NCBI RefSeq assembly: GCF_043641665.1
Contig: NC_092194.1
Location: 11,571,298 to 11,635,297 of the forward strand
DNA length: 64,000 nucleotides
Direction of reading: 5' to 3'
Source of the DNA: Enoplosus armatus
Lineage: Eukaryota; Chordata; Actinopteri; Centrarchiformes; Enoplosidae
The number at the start of each line of letters is the position of its first letter. The stretch's first letter is position 1. This document shows, piece by piece, positions 38,821 through 51,291 of the stretch. The notes under the pieces were generated by a model that made no database searches, was not told the DNA's origin, and worked only from the letters and a program-made list of their open reading frames with translations. The translations under genes and the position numbers were made by a program.

Positions 38821-41800
38821 CCAAGTACTGTCATGAAGAAGTGTGCATTTAACTGCTGTTGTGACCTCTCAGAAATCAGACACAGTGTAGCTGCACATAT
38901 TGACAAGCGCTTGTATTTAGACCGAAGAGGATAGAAACATTTACTGTGTATAAGAACCACCAGCCAGTTTAAACATTTAAACACACAACCAGGCACAATC
39001 CAAATCTCAAAGTATACAACAGACCCGCAAGAATGAAAACATTGATAAAAAAACCGATAGATGCAATTTACATTCAGATAAAGACTTTTAATTAGTTAAA
39101 AATATGTTTCAAATTAAAAGGCAATTGCACTAAATACCTGTTTGGAGTGTTTGATTATATCTGACAGAAGACTGCTAAAGAAGTATGTGTACAAACTGTA
39201 TGTACCAGTATGTCTGTCTTCTAGCTTGCTTATACATAAGTGCATATGAACTTTCTGTGAACACACTGTTTTGCTTTAAAAAGCACTGCTGATGGCAATT
39301 CCCTTTTGTTCAACTGTGTGATATTGACACAACAGATGCTACTTGTATTGATAACCTGTGTGGCTCGCAGTGGAGCTATAGAGTGCACTGAGAACATATA
39401 CTGCTGTTTGTACTTGCTGTTCTCATGGGCACAGGCTCTCACAAGTGTGCACACATAAATGTGCACATGCATACCTACTTGAGCAAACACACACACAAGC
39501 CTGTGCATTTACTAAGAGTATATACTGTAACTCATTTGTATATGGAGGAAGTGTATATTTGGCCTATGTGATGGGAAGATTAATTGGAGGTTTTAGTAAT
39601 TATGAGCTTGGCAAAGCTGCGGGCTGGAGAAGACAGAGTGACCCATCTCTTTTACTGTGATGCATCAGCAGAGCGCCAACCACTGCAGACCCTATTCATA
39701 TGGCAATTAATGGAGCGCTGTATATCAATGTCATTCCAGTGCTCCCCCACATAAGCGCATGGATTACTCCTACTACCAATTACAGCAATCCAATGTTTTA
39801 CTGAGTGGAGAGGTGCTGTGGATGCAAATCATAGCATCACATGTAATCAAATAAACTAAAATAAGGTGTCATTATGTTTATGGAGTATGGATTCCTACAT
39901 GAGGTAAGTATCTCAGAACATTTTATTGAATTCATAAGCCCTCAGCTGCCTGGTGACGCTGTGGATGTGCGGTGTGACACAAAATGAATGTAGCCCAGAC
40001 CTGTGAGGAATTTTGATTGCCATTAACACAGTAGCCTCTGTCTCGAGAGAGTCCAAAATTTATGAAGTAGGAGAGCAAAGCAATTAGGCATCACGCCATA
40101 CATCATACCTAAATGCAAAGTTGTGTGTGTCTGTGGTGTGAGCCATACTTCCATGTCAGATGTTGTTAAGCTTTGTTATTCTTGGCAACAGAAAGTAAGT
40201 GGTGATATCATGCCATTACTGCCCCTTCAACATGACTGTAATATGACATTAATGGCCCATAATCACAGTACATTACACATGCACTGAAATAACTCTCTTT
40301 ACATTTGTCAAGAGTTTTTTTCCTCGTTGAAACATTAAGGATTTGTTGAGTTGTTTTTGTCAGATAGCCAGGGTACACACAGGTCTTAACAATAACAACA
40401 ACACGCACATTTCACACGTTTAATGTCTGCGTTTTGAAAGTTGAACTGTGGTTTGGGGAAAAAGTTAATAATGAACTCAATCTGCTTCCAATCTGTGACC
40501 TCACTACTGAAGTTGCAAGAGAAAAGTCCGAACCACATTTATGGAAAAAAAAAAAAAACTGCAGGAGGAGCTCAGCCTTACACACACGTCTGTACTGTAC
40601 ACACAAATATACAGTACACTTCCACTACATAGACACAAGTAGCAGTACAAGTAGCAGACGAGCACACATGCACTCTCTCTCTCTCACACACACACACACA
40701 CCTCACCCTGTATGGGGCCACTTTGCACTACACTCCTCAACTTCAATATTTCATCTGCACAACAGAGAAGGAGCAGCGGAGAGGAGGAAAGCCCTCCATG
40801 AAATAATTAAAGATCCAGCAGGGATGCAGCAGCACAGCAGCCGCCGTCCCATCCTAAGTAATAGATCAAATGAAAGCTGTCCCTCAGATCATTAATAATG
40901 AGTGTGGTATGGAGACCGAGGGGGTAGGGGTGGGAGGGGAATGGGAGGGCATAGGGCTGGTACAGGTTGGGGGAGGGAGAGAGGGCACAAGGTGTTTTAA
41001 TGTATGTGTGTGTGGTTTGTAAGGAGTGTGGTCGGGTGGGGGGTTGAATAGTAGTCTGGGTCCCCTGGCAAAGACCCCAGTGGGCCTCACTTGGCAGCCA
41101 CATGAAGCGGCATGGCAAGAGGAGTCATGCATATGATTTGGCACCAAGAGTCTGCCAAACTCTAAAGACCCTACAGCAATGTCTATATACATCCCTTGTC
41201 AAATAAACAACATTTTACACAGTGAGTGGGCAGGTTAGCAGGGGCTAATAATGCTCCTTTCAATCAGTGGGGCCTCAGAGCAGTGACTGGATATGATGGT
41301 GGATTTTGGGAGAGCTGAGTTTGCTCGGTAGACAGGCAGGGATGGGCTGTCTGCGATGGGGGAGGGGGAGGGGGGGTATACGAGGGTAGAGGAGCCGAGG
41401 GGAAGAAGGAAAAGGAGGAGAGATGGGGGATAGAGGGAGGGGGGTCGGCGAGAGTGAAGGGAAATGCTGCGGATGTTGTCATCTGTGGGCTCGGGTCCCT
41501 CCAGATCCCTCCAGCTGGCAGGTACAGAGTATTTCACAAATACTATCCTCACCCACAAATACAGTATGTAACATTCCCCAAGCAGCTTGACATACCAACC
41601 AGGGTCTTTCCCAAATATTCACCAACCTCAACCTCCTGAACATCCTAAACAACTGCCAGGGTTGGTGTGTGAAGGCATTACACCAAATTGGATTAGAAAA
41701 ATCTGATTAAAACAGAGTGATTGCAAAAACAAAATTCCAAAGTGTGTTTAAGAGGGCATTTAAAATCTAAGATTAGAATAGCCTTCTCAAGTAACCTCAT

Positions 41801-42255
41801 TTTTAAAGACTTTTAAACAAGATTGAGGGGAAATAATCAGATTATATTATTGTGTTTGAGTTATCCAGTAGACTAAATTAAAGTAAACGATCACAACTAC
41901 AATTTCTCAGCCTTCTGTTGCCTTTTTGACCCTCACTTCCTACCAACATTTTGTCCATCCAGCCCAATCTTCTCTACAATTACTCCTCCAGCATGCAACC
42001 ACCCCCCACACACTTCCATAGTTGCACATATAAACACACCACATGCATACACAGCACTACCCCTTCCCTCTGAACACAGCAGGTGGTGGCAGACACCCCA
42101 GCTCAGTTCTCTGTGAATGACGGGTGGTGGGATGTAAAAACATGAAGGGTGCAGGAGTTGCGCTGATCGGTGGTGAAATTTTGTCAAAAACACACAGGAA
42201 AGCTCAAAATGAGGTGGAAGAGGCAAAAGCAAGGCAGGGATGGGGGTGGGGGTGT

Positions 42256-42281
42256 GGGGGGGGGGGGGGGGGGGGGGGGGG
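42256..42281. repeat. poly-G run of 26 with upstream G-tracts
   Basis: 26 consecutive G, preceded by GGGGGTGGGGGTGT. The block could form G-quadruplexes, and the count may be inexact because such runs are hard to sequence. Confidence 0.9.
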
Positions 42282-44511
42282 TTTGAAAATATCCCATCAA
42301 AAAACAGATGTATAATTCAACAGTTTTTCATCATCATGCTCACCATTTGTCATGGTGTCTGAATACTTATTTGCAGGACCAAAGACAGCATCTCTGTCGA
42401 TAGGTGCGGATATTAGGCACAGCAGGCTGTGTATTCAGGATGTGCTTATTTTCTGATGTTTTCAGGGGATAGGTGCTGTATAGTCTGTGATGATTGCATG
42501 AAACCTCACCAGTTTTGCCTGGCGGCTGTTGGGGGAGGCTTCACCAGGAACGGTTAAATATTTAAACACTGCTGTGAGATCTCATTAAAAACGGCACATC
42601 AGCCCCCATAAGGCCCCTACAGCACTACCTCACACACTCCCGAAAACCCAGTTAGAACTCAGTGGAGTGTGACAAAACAGTTATTGTCTATTTACTGTGG
42701 AGAACTTGTGATAAATCATCATATCCTGTCAAATAAGGCAGCTGGCAGTGGTGTTGACAAGTGGTAAGTCGTCTTATCAGGAAGGAAAATGATTGAGATT
42801 CAGTTCTGTTTTGACAGCCGCAAACAAGCAGAAATATGCCAAAAACAAAATAACATGACAACTAGACCAGACTAATATTTCCATAACACACATATGAAAA
42901 CAAGGCAGAGAACAAACTTTGGCTCTCTGGAGTCTTCTTGCCTTCTCACAAAATCTGGGCAATTAATTCCAACTCTATTGTTTGGGGCTTCCCTATTTTT
43001 AGCCTGGCTGCCCTCTCAAATAAATTGATTTCCTGTGGCGAACTTGGAATGTTCCTTGTGTGCCATGTTTTTCTCCTCTTCCAAACACACAAATACCGTC
43101 CTTCTTCCCCCAGAGGAATAAATCAAAGGCAACACTGCCAAGTTCTACGCAGCTGTGTATGTGCATCTCTTTTTATACTTGAAAATGGTTTATTTTTGTT
43201 TCAGTTCCATTAATGCTTAGGCATGTCTCCTACTTCATCAGGCATCAGCAGACAGCTGAGAAGCTACTTTCTTGACAGGCAAGTGGCTGACTGACTCTCA
43301 AAATACCGAAACTGACTGACTCTCTCTCCCTCTCTCTATCTCTGGTCTTACTCTTTGATTTGGTCTCTCATGAGACACAGAGGTCTGGTTTTTTGTGGTC
43401 CCTACCACAGAAATAATGGCTGGGTCAAAACAGACTAAGCTCTCAGATCGCAAGAAGATATTTAAACACGCAGCACTATACATAAATAAAAGTGGAGCAA
43501 CTTGATCCTGGATTCTTGTAACGGTGTCAGGGGAGCCACTGGTCTTTGATGAACACTACCAAAGACAGATGCATAGCGGTTGGGGGAAGCTGCGCTTGCA
43601 GGGAAAGAAGAAATTACAATGCACAGAACTGACAAAGAAAGTGAGAATAATACTGAGGAATATGAATCATTAAGCAGAGCAAATGTTTGCTCTTCAGTGG
43701 GACAACTCTGTAAAAGTGCACCACAGACTGTCATATATCAAATTACTTTTTAATTATAATGCTGTTAACTCAGCGTACCAAATGCTTGCTTAAGTTGAGT
43801 GCGTATTGTGAATTCATGAGTGCATTTTCTAAAACCAGATGACCAGGGATTTGGTGAGGCTTACGTTTCAATTTCTGTTACCCACTGCCGCTGTCACTGA
43901 CTGCAGTGTGAGGAGTAAAGGACTGTAAATAAGGCCTTTGGGGTGTGAAAACAGATAGTGATAGAGAGAGAGAGGCAGAGAGACACAAATGAGAGAAACA
44001 TACCACTAGATCCCCGTCCCTTATCCTGACTAAGCCATCTGAATCCCTCTACACCCATTTAACTTGCTCACTCTACGGCTCTCCTGCGTGAGAGCCGAGG
44101 CATTTGCCTACTTTACAGTCTTCTCACTGCACCTTGGAAAATATTGAGTTTATAGCCACTCATCTCCATAATAAACACCATATACCCAGCAGCCTACAAG
44201 AGGGACTGCGAGCTAACAGGGGAGAAGGATTCACACTGGCTTTACCTCCCAACTCTTCCCACAAGTCACTCCTCTTGCCTTCTAAACAGAGTTTAGCAAG
44301 CAGTCCTCTGGGGCTGATATAAGAGTAGAAATGTTTTCACAAGTCTCAGACTTACTCACTTTAAAGCACTTCCTATGCTGTCCGTCCCTGATAAGAAAAC
44401 TTTAATAGTCAAGCCTGCGGTCCACCATGTGTAGAATACGATGTGGAGAATGGATATTATTGTAAAACAGCTACTATCCTTTCAGTGTTTCCTATATCGT
44501 AATTTGCAGCC

Positions 44512-44551
44512 ATTAAAACATACAAGATAGCTTTATCTTGTATGTTTTAAT
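44512..44551. repeat. perfect inverted repeat, 18-bp arms and 4-nt loop
   Basis: The left arm ATTAAAACATACAAGATA (44512-44529) and right arm TATCTTGTATGTTTTAAT (44534-44551) are exact reverse complements around GCTT. No target-site duplication or longer element is evident. Confidence 0.92.
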
Positions 44552-45641
44552 TCTTTGAGTCTCCAATGATGTAGAGTGCCATGACAGAAAAGCTAAGAAA
44601 CCTCACTTTCAGGAAACAAGACTTGAGATAGGAACAGTTCCACACAGATAAACCACACCGTTAAGAGGTAAACTAAAACTGCACCAGTGACAAAAAAAAA
44701 AGAAAAAAGAAAATAGAAGAAAAAACATCTTGCCTTCCAAACACCCTCTACAAAGCCAAGTGATGATGTAGCTGGCCAGAGCCTAGCTGGAGCAGTTATC
44801 CATCTCGCCCTGTGCTGCCAGCTGTCAGAGTACACAGCTCCAGCTAGCCGCCAGTGGCAGGTGTAATCAATATGGACTCCACAGAGAGTTGCACTACCAG
44901 AGGCCAGTCTCCACTCTCTAACCCATCTCTGTCTCTCCAGGGGAAACAGTAGGCAGGCGGGCAGGGAGAGTGCGTTTGATGTCTCCTCCGGGCCAAGATG
45001 GAGCAGCCCACTATAGCTCGGTAGCAGGGAGATGATTAATTCTGCCTATTGGATGCACCATCATGTTTGAGTTAGGGTAGACTGTTTTTCTTTTTATCAG
45101 ACTGAGGTGGGTATTGTGCTACGGCAAAAAAAGTTTTGTTAGAAATACTGTATGGAGGAAACAACTGGCACTTCGTGCCTATAAAGAACATTCAAGCTTG
45201 AGCACATATCCAGCGAAATCGACAGTTTAGTCTTGTGATTTAGCTGTAAAGAATCATCACTATGATAACATTTATGTAATCCTCACCTAAAAAACACACA
45301 CAATAAACCAAAACATTTAACACTATAAAATTGCTCCGTACAAAATGTGACAAAACGTGACAAAACCTGACAATGCTGTATTATAAAATACACTCAAAAA
45401 CATTCACTATGACAATTAAAGGGTCACGGTCCTTTTCCAACGATAGATGCATTTTTTGTTGTTGCAGGTTTTAAGTTAGCGCATGCACTTAATTTTGTAT
45501 CAATCTTATTCTGCTTATATATCGTATAGAGTCATTAGTATTAATGGTAATATACAGTGACAACAGTATATATTAAAAATTCACCATGCTGTCAAGATGT
45601 GTAGGAGTTTTGACTGATGTATCATTAACACTAATTTGAGA

Positions 45642-45646
<5 letters not shown>

Positions 45647-45705
<59 letters not shown>
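45647..45705. repeat. (CA)n microsatellite
   Basis: About 29 pure CA units in the gene desert. Confidence 0.97.
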
Positions 45706-45709
<4 letters not shown>

Positions 45710-46385
45710 GTAGTACCCCTGAAGGTATTCACTTCACCTAATTTAAAGAGCTCTCAAAGCAGAGCAATGGAAAAGAATAAACAGTGAATTTAAAATGATC
45801 TTTCATTTTAATGACTTGTTGTTGTCTTTAAAAAATCATTTTCTGAAATGTTTTCGGGGGATCTGTGGAGGAGTCAGCTAATTTCAAATAGTGTAGATCT
45901 TGCCTGAAGACAGAAGTCGTATGCATTTGCATGTACTATGCATTTTGTCAGCGTATTCTACTCCACATGCACATATAGAAGCACTTACAGGAGTGAAATA
46001 TTTAGGTAAGAGAGCTGGGATTTCTTCTCAAAATCCTAGTGTCTCAGAGGCATTTGCACTGTAATTACTGCATTCTTAGTTTTGCTGTTTAGCAAGAAAG
46101 TTACCTCTGTTTGGTCTAGAACTTTGTTTATATTTAACACGTACAGTGAGGCAACAGTTGTGATAGTTTTAAAGACAGCTTTAAAACAAATTAAGCTATT
46201 CTATCACAATGGCCCAGCGTTCCAAAAGAGTACTAAGCTAATGGCATTAGTTCAAAAGCAATTGAGTCATCTTTCACAGAGAAGTTAAAGGCAAATGTAA
46301 CTGGTACATCTCAAAATCACCTGACAAAGACTGACCTCTGGGTTACCTGGAAAGGAAGTCTGGCAACAAAAGGAAGAGATACTAA

Positions 46386-46560
46386 GTTAAGTTATCCATT
46401 ATTGATCCCTGTAGGGAAATCCATTCCCTGCATTGCTCAAGGGCACTGACAGAATTAAACTAACATACATGTTAGGAGGGAACATGCAAACTCCATGAAG
46501 AGTTCCCCAGCGGGGATTTAAACCCAGGACCGTCTTACTGTGAGGTGACAAGGTTGGGTT
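46386..46560 (+). mobile_element. teleost retroelement tail (L2-like?), degraded
   Basis: It reads GTTATCCATTATTGATCCCT at the left, then GGAACATGCAAACTCCATGA, AACCCAGGACCGTCTTACTG and TGAGGTGACA. I recall this phrase series from very common fish retroelement 3' regions; the L2 label is tentative. No coding sequence remains. Confidence 0.5.
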
Positions 46561-48695
46561 TACAGATGCATGCACCCATATCCACTCACACGGACACACG
46601 TACATGAACACTTGCACACATTCATAACAGGGGAGGAAATGCCTCTGATAACCATTCCATTCTGAAGTAGACTAGTGAAGATGGAAAACAGTATAAAATA
46701 AATGAGCACTAGGAGTAATAATCTGCTGTAAAACCACTAGCCATCAAACTGCTTTTAATATTTAAGCAAAACCAATTCTAGATCAACACTCCTACGCTGA
46801 GGTAGTTAATGGATACTCGCCAATAGGCAAGTAACTGAAACACCCTAAGGGTGTAATAGTCCTCTATCTTGGTGTGATTAATATGCGCAGTGCAACATTT
46901 TAATTTGAAAAGTCACTGGTCCATTGGATTTCTCTGTAACAGCCATGTCAGCCCAGAGACACCCACACAGCTCTCCAGCAGAATCTGACACCATGTTGTT
47001 TGGCCAAAAAACACTCTCTGTCTGTCCCTTTGACTCTTCACGTGTTTTTCTTTAATCTCTCGCCGTTTCTAAACCCTTTCTCTGTCTCTTTTACCCCATC
47101 TCACTGTTCTTTCTTTACTGACTTGTTGTGCAAGACCTCATGAAAGTATCAACAGGGAGAAGCAGCCAAAAAGCATTGGATTTACTGCATGCTTTGGCGC
47201 AAATGGAGGGAGAGAGGAGCAGAGAGCCACAGTAATGGAGACTAAATGATGGTAAATAACATGAAAAATAATCTATATCACACAAAGTCTGAAGACGTCT
47301 CTCTGTGACTGACACTATGTTATGGCCAACGAGAGATAAAGACAGGAAAGTGTCGCTTAGGAGACGAATGTTGCAATTTTGTGTTTATGGTTAAATCTGA
47401 GCCAAAGTTGTCTTCATTAAAATCTGATGTCAGAAACCTCACTTGAAACTTATCTTCAATTTACTCTGATGTTTTTAAAACCTCAGACTAATTCCTCAGT
47501 TGATGCCAGCACCTACCCTGATGTACAACATCAGGAGAAGGTGTATTCAGCATCTACAATGAAGACCACCATAGCTGTGTGTGTATATATATATGCGAGT
47601 GCTTGGTATGTGTTTTTCTATCACTTTCACTCCTATCCTCCCACACTCCCTTTCCTCTTTCCCTCTGACCTCAATTTTCTGCCCCCCCTAAACGACTGAT
47701 CCTTTCCCCTGACCTCAAACGAGTCAGACTGCTCTGTGAATGATGGATCGGTGCAACACGGTGGCCCATTTAAAGTTAAGTCCTCTACTTTACAGTATGT
47801 CTGATGCAATATAGCGCTATGCCTTGCAGTATGCAAGTGTGTCAGCTACATGCAAACAACAAGACTCAAAGCTGCTGAGTTTATTTAAAATTCAGACAGT
47901 ATTTATAGGATGAAATTCACAAGCTGTTATTATACAGCTTTAAGAAGACCATCATTTGGATTTACTTCAAGGAGAATGTGTTGTTGCAGCCTGTAGCAGA
48001 ATCCTAAGCTTGATGTCTCTTATTACTTCTAACAATTGTTTGAAAGCAGAGAGGCAGAGTTCACACCTGTTCACATGGCATAAAAAGGCTTACTGCAGGG
48101 CTGTTCCTGACTCTAATGTTTATACCATCCTCTGCGTCGTCCCCACAGGCCACTGAAAACATTGTGGATTATTTAATAGTGCTGTATACTGATGGTAGGC
48201 TACAGTTTCACTGCCACTTTATGAGCCAAAGCTGGGAAAGCTATCTTTCAGCTGAAAAGATGGAGAATGCATGAGGCGGTGGCATCATTCATTGCCGTAC
48301 AGTGTGCTCTACACGCCACCGCTAGTTCCTTATTCCGTTCTGAGGTGTACACAAGTCACGAGGCAAGACAACCTCCCTGTGCACATTAAATCTAGGTCTG
48401 CAGATAAATTGGTCGGAGCTTGGCCGGAGATTGCTTTGATTTACGGCGTAATTACAGAGTTTTGCTGCAGCATTGATATGCCGGGCTGTCTGTGCCTTGG
48501 CTCTTGTGTATGGTTAATAACAATGAAGCTGTCAGGTCTCAGAGGCAAGCAGACAGGTCTGATGTTACCGGTGGTATGATGTGTGTGGTGGCATATCTCA
48601 TGTAGCAACCACAAGTCATATAGGCATGTTATATTACACTGTAGTCTCCAGTATGTCTGCGCATCCCGGCTGAGAGAGTAATCAGATAAGATAAT

Positions 48696-48697
<2 letters not shown>

Positions 48698-48732
<35 letters not shown>
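48698..48732. repeat. (GA)n microsatellite
   Basis: About 17 GA units in the gene desert. They yield an artefactual poly-SL frame on the minus strand. Confidence 0.95.
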
Positions 48733-49088
48733 AATGACTATAACACTCACTGTCAGGATGGGAGTGCATCCCTGGAAGGGAGGATCTATCACTCTCAACA
48801 CTCAAACTCACATACACTGTCACGCCTGCCGCACACACACCCACACACAAAGTTGAGCTGGAAAGACGAGGCTGTGAGCGTTAGCCGTAGACAGGGAGGA
48901 TGTTTATAAAGCCACCAGGCTCAGTGCATCTTTCAGGTTGCATTATGGGTGCTATCTAATTGGTGGTGGTGGAGGCAGAGGTGGGCCTCATTGGAGGTTC
49001 AACCAGAGGCTAGCAGTCTCATAGCATCTCAGCAGCTCGTATTTCACTGCGCTCAGTGTGCTAAGAGGGTCAGTCTGTCTGTCGCTAT

Positions 49089-49091
<3 letters not shown>

Positions 49092-49120
<29 letters not shown>
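49092..49120. repeat. (CA)n microsatellite
   Basis: About 14 CA units in the gene desert. Confidence 0.94.
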
Positions 49121-49123
<3 letters not shown>

Positions 49124-50787
49124 GTGTGTGCACATGTACATGCATTTCCGTTCCAGATTTCCGTTCACTATATGAAATGGATGGAATGGATATGCAGGGA
49201 CATATGCACCTGACAACACAGTCGCACACAATCACAAACAAATTCACACTCTTACAGATGTACTGTGCATGTGCCAAGATACACATGTGGACACCGCAAC
49301 ACACAGACTTACACACACACACTCAAACTTCCAAATTCCTTCCAATGTAAGCACTTCAGTGATCTCATGCCGGTAAAGTGCTTTTCTTCATCAAGAAGAT
49401 GAGTGAGTTAATCTCTTTTTAATTGTGTTGCTTTCTTAGTTAACAAACTTTAATCAGTGTTCTTTACTGCCGAGTATAAAAGTGCCACCCTCAGCAAAAA
49501 CACGACAGGACCTACGCAGCAAATTGAAACAAAAGGATTTTGATACTCTGGATGTTAGTGATTCATTATTTAGTTGATATGTTTAACCCCATATTTATAA
49601 TATAGTTAAAATGCACTTACTTCATGGAGCTTGCCTCTTCAAAATCTCCACTGCACTTTGTGGTTAGCCACATTCAACAGCTGGAAGAAAATATTCTCAA
49701 TATGCAGATTTGGAGCAAAAGCCTAACAACATGGCACAGCAGAGATTTCATTTTGAATAAGCGAGCTCAGTGATGTATAATTTCAGCACACAACGCTTTC
49801 TCTGTCTTATACTTTTTCAATTATATTTTGCAGCTAAAAATAGAGAGAAAGACAATATTTTATTATCACCTGATGGGAGAAACAGCACCGCTTTATAACT
49901 GTTTCATTACAACATATTTCATGTTTATTATAAAGCTTCTTTTTTTTTCAGCACTGGCTGATTTGATTGGTTTATTATGCGTTGATATAGCCCTTCTTTG
50001 CGTAACAGATCTTGTGTTGTCACAGCTCCCTGAAGGTTGAGAGAGATCCTCCAGTCAAAGTTCTCACACAGGTACTGTCGACTCCCCCTGGCCATTCTCA
50101 CATGATGGAGATCTGTTTAAAACACATTTTGCATCCCAAACACTGTTGGGAACATGAACGGTAAACATGGTTCTGTCCACACAATTTCAGTCAGATAATT
50201 AAAAAAAAGCTCTCTTTCTGCGATGAAATACCAAAACAACAGAGTCTCCTCTTCTTCTTCCTCTAGAACTGTACATTACAGCCCTGATTGTGACATGGAT
50301 AACTGATGGCTGGATACTCCTTTTGGTCAGAGACTGATATGAATATGAATGTTGTCATTGACATATCTTGTTATTTCTTTGCTCAGCACAAGTTCAGAAT
50401 GATGGTTTCATTGAGGCCCAATAAAGCTACTGTACTTGCCAACCAAGACTAACAGTCGTTCCTGGGTGGCTAGAACAAGGCACTTGACCACAACACTATG
50501 TTATGCTTGTGCAATCATATAACAACCGATACAGAAAGATATACAGGGAGAGCTGGAAGCAATAAAAACAGGTTCTTACTGTTACTGTTGCAATATGTGG
50601 AAAAGGGCTACGTAACAACATCTGAAAGCTAACAGTCATGTGACAGCATTTTAGAAAACCTTAATTTTTCCAGTCCGAACAATAAAAACACACCAACTTT
50701 TTCAAATGGATCCACTCTTATGATCACTTTCGGAAAGCTCAGTATTCAGGGGCAGAAAACAGTGAGGACAGAGGTCCAAATGAGAGA

Positions 50788-50925
50788 AATGTGGCCGTGG
50801 TTCAGGAGGTAGAGCAGGTTGTCCGCCTATCACAGGGTTGGTGGTTCAATCCCCACATATTCAGCGCCTTGCATGGTAGCTAGCTGCCATAGGTGTGTGA
50901 ATGCAAAATACCAAATAGATGCCAT
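50788..50925 (+). mobile_element. tRNA-derived SINE fragment
   Basis: The head reads GGCCGTGGTTCAGGAGGTAG (box A-like), and GGTGGTTCAATCCCCACAT (50849-50867) contains a box B-like GGTTCAATCCC. It is followed by CTTGCATGGTAGC and CTGCCATAGGTGTGTGAATG, phrases typical of the body of a common teleost tRNA-SINE. The central body is deleted and no A-rich tail is obvious. Confidence 0.65.
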
Positions 50926-51277
50926 TTCAAAATTTCCCCTATTAGTGTCAGTCTGGCCTCAGTCCCACCTGTAGGAAGCAGACTGCACATATTGCACTAA
51001 TAAACCTCTGTCTGTGTCTCCCCTACACTCTTTGTCTCTTTTCAGTCAGATTCTTTCACTGTCTTGTTCTAACTTCCACTAGATATGGATGAGTTTTTTT
51101 CCCCCACATCAAATATAATACATCCACAATGCCCTCTCCACCCCCCTTTCCTTTCTCCCCACCAGCCAGTACTCTGCTCTAGTGCGAAGTGGCCAGCTTT
51201 GTCTGATCACTGGGCTGAGCAGATCCCACTGCGAGGGACTTGAGGGGCTCGACTGTGTGATTAAGCAAGCCTCGGTT

Positions 51278-51291
51278 CCACCAGAGGGCCA
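51278..51291 (+). promoter_or_regulatory. CTCF-like site in the gene desert
   Basis: CCACCAGAGGGCCA fits the CTCF core CCASYAGRKGGC exactly over its 12 defined positions. It lies within a GC-rich block at 51180-51420 that looks more constrained than its surroundings. Confidence 0.45.

Noticed and set aside
40434..40895. 153-codon plus-strand frame
   Set aside because: Runs through poly-A and CA-repeat sequence (HTHTH stretch) with no recognisable protein feature.
44512..44551. microRNA precursor
   Set aside because: The stem is only 18 bp with a 4-nt loop, shorter than a normal pre-miRNA, and perfectly paired.
50788..50870. Functional tRNA gene
   Set aside because: A box A-like and a box B-like motif are present, but the downstream teleost SINE body indicates a SINE head, not a gene.
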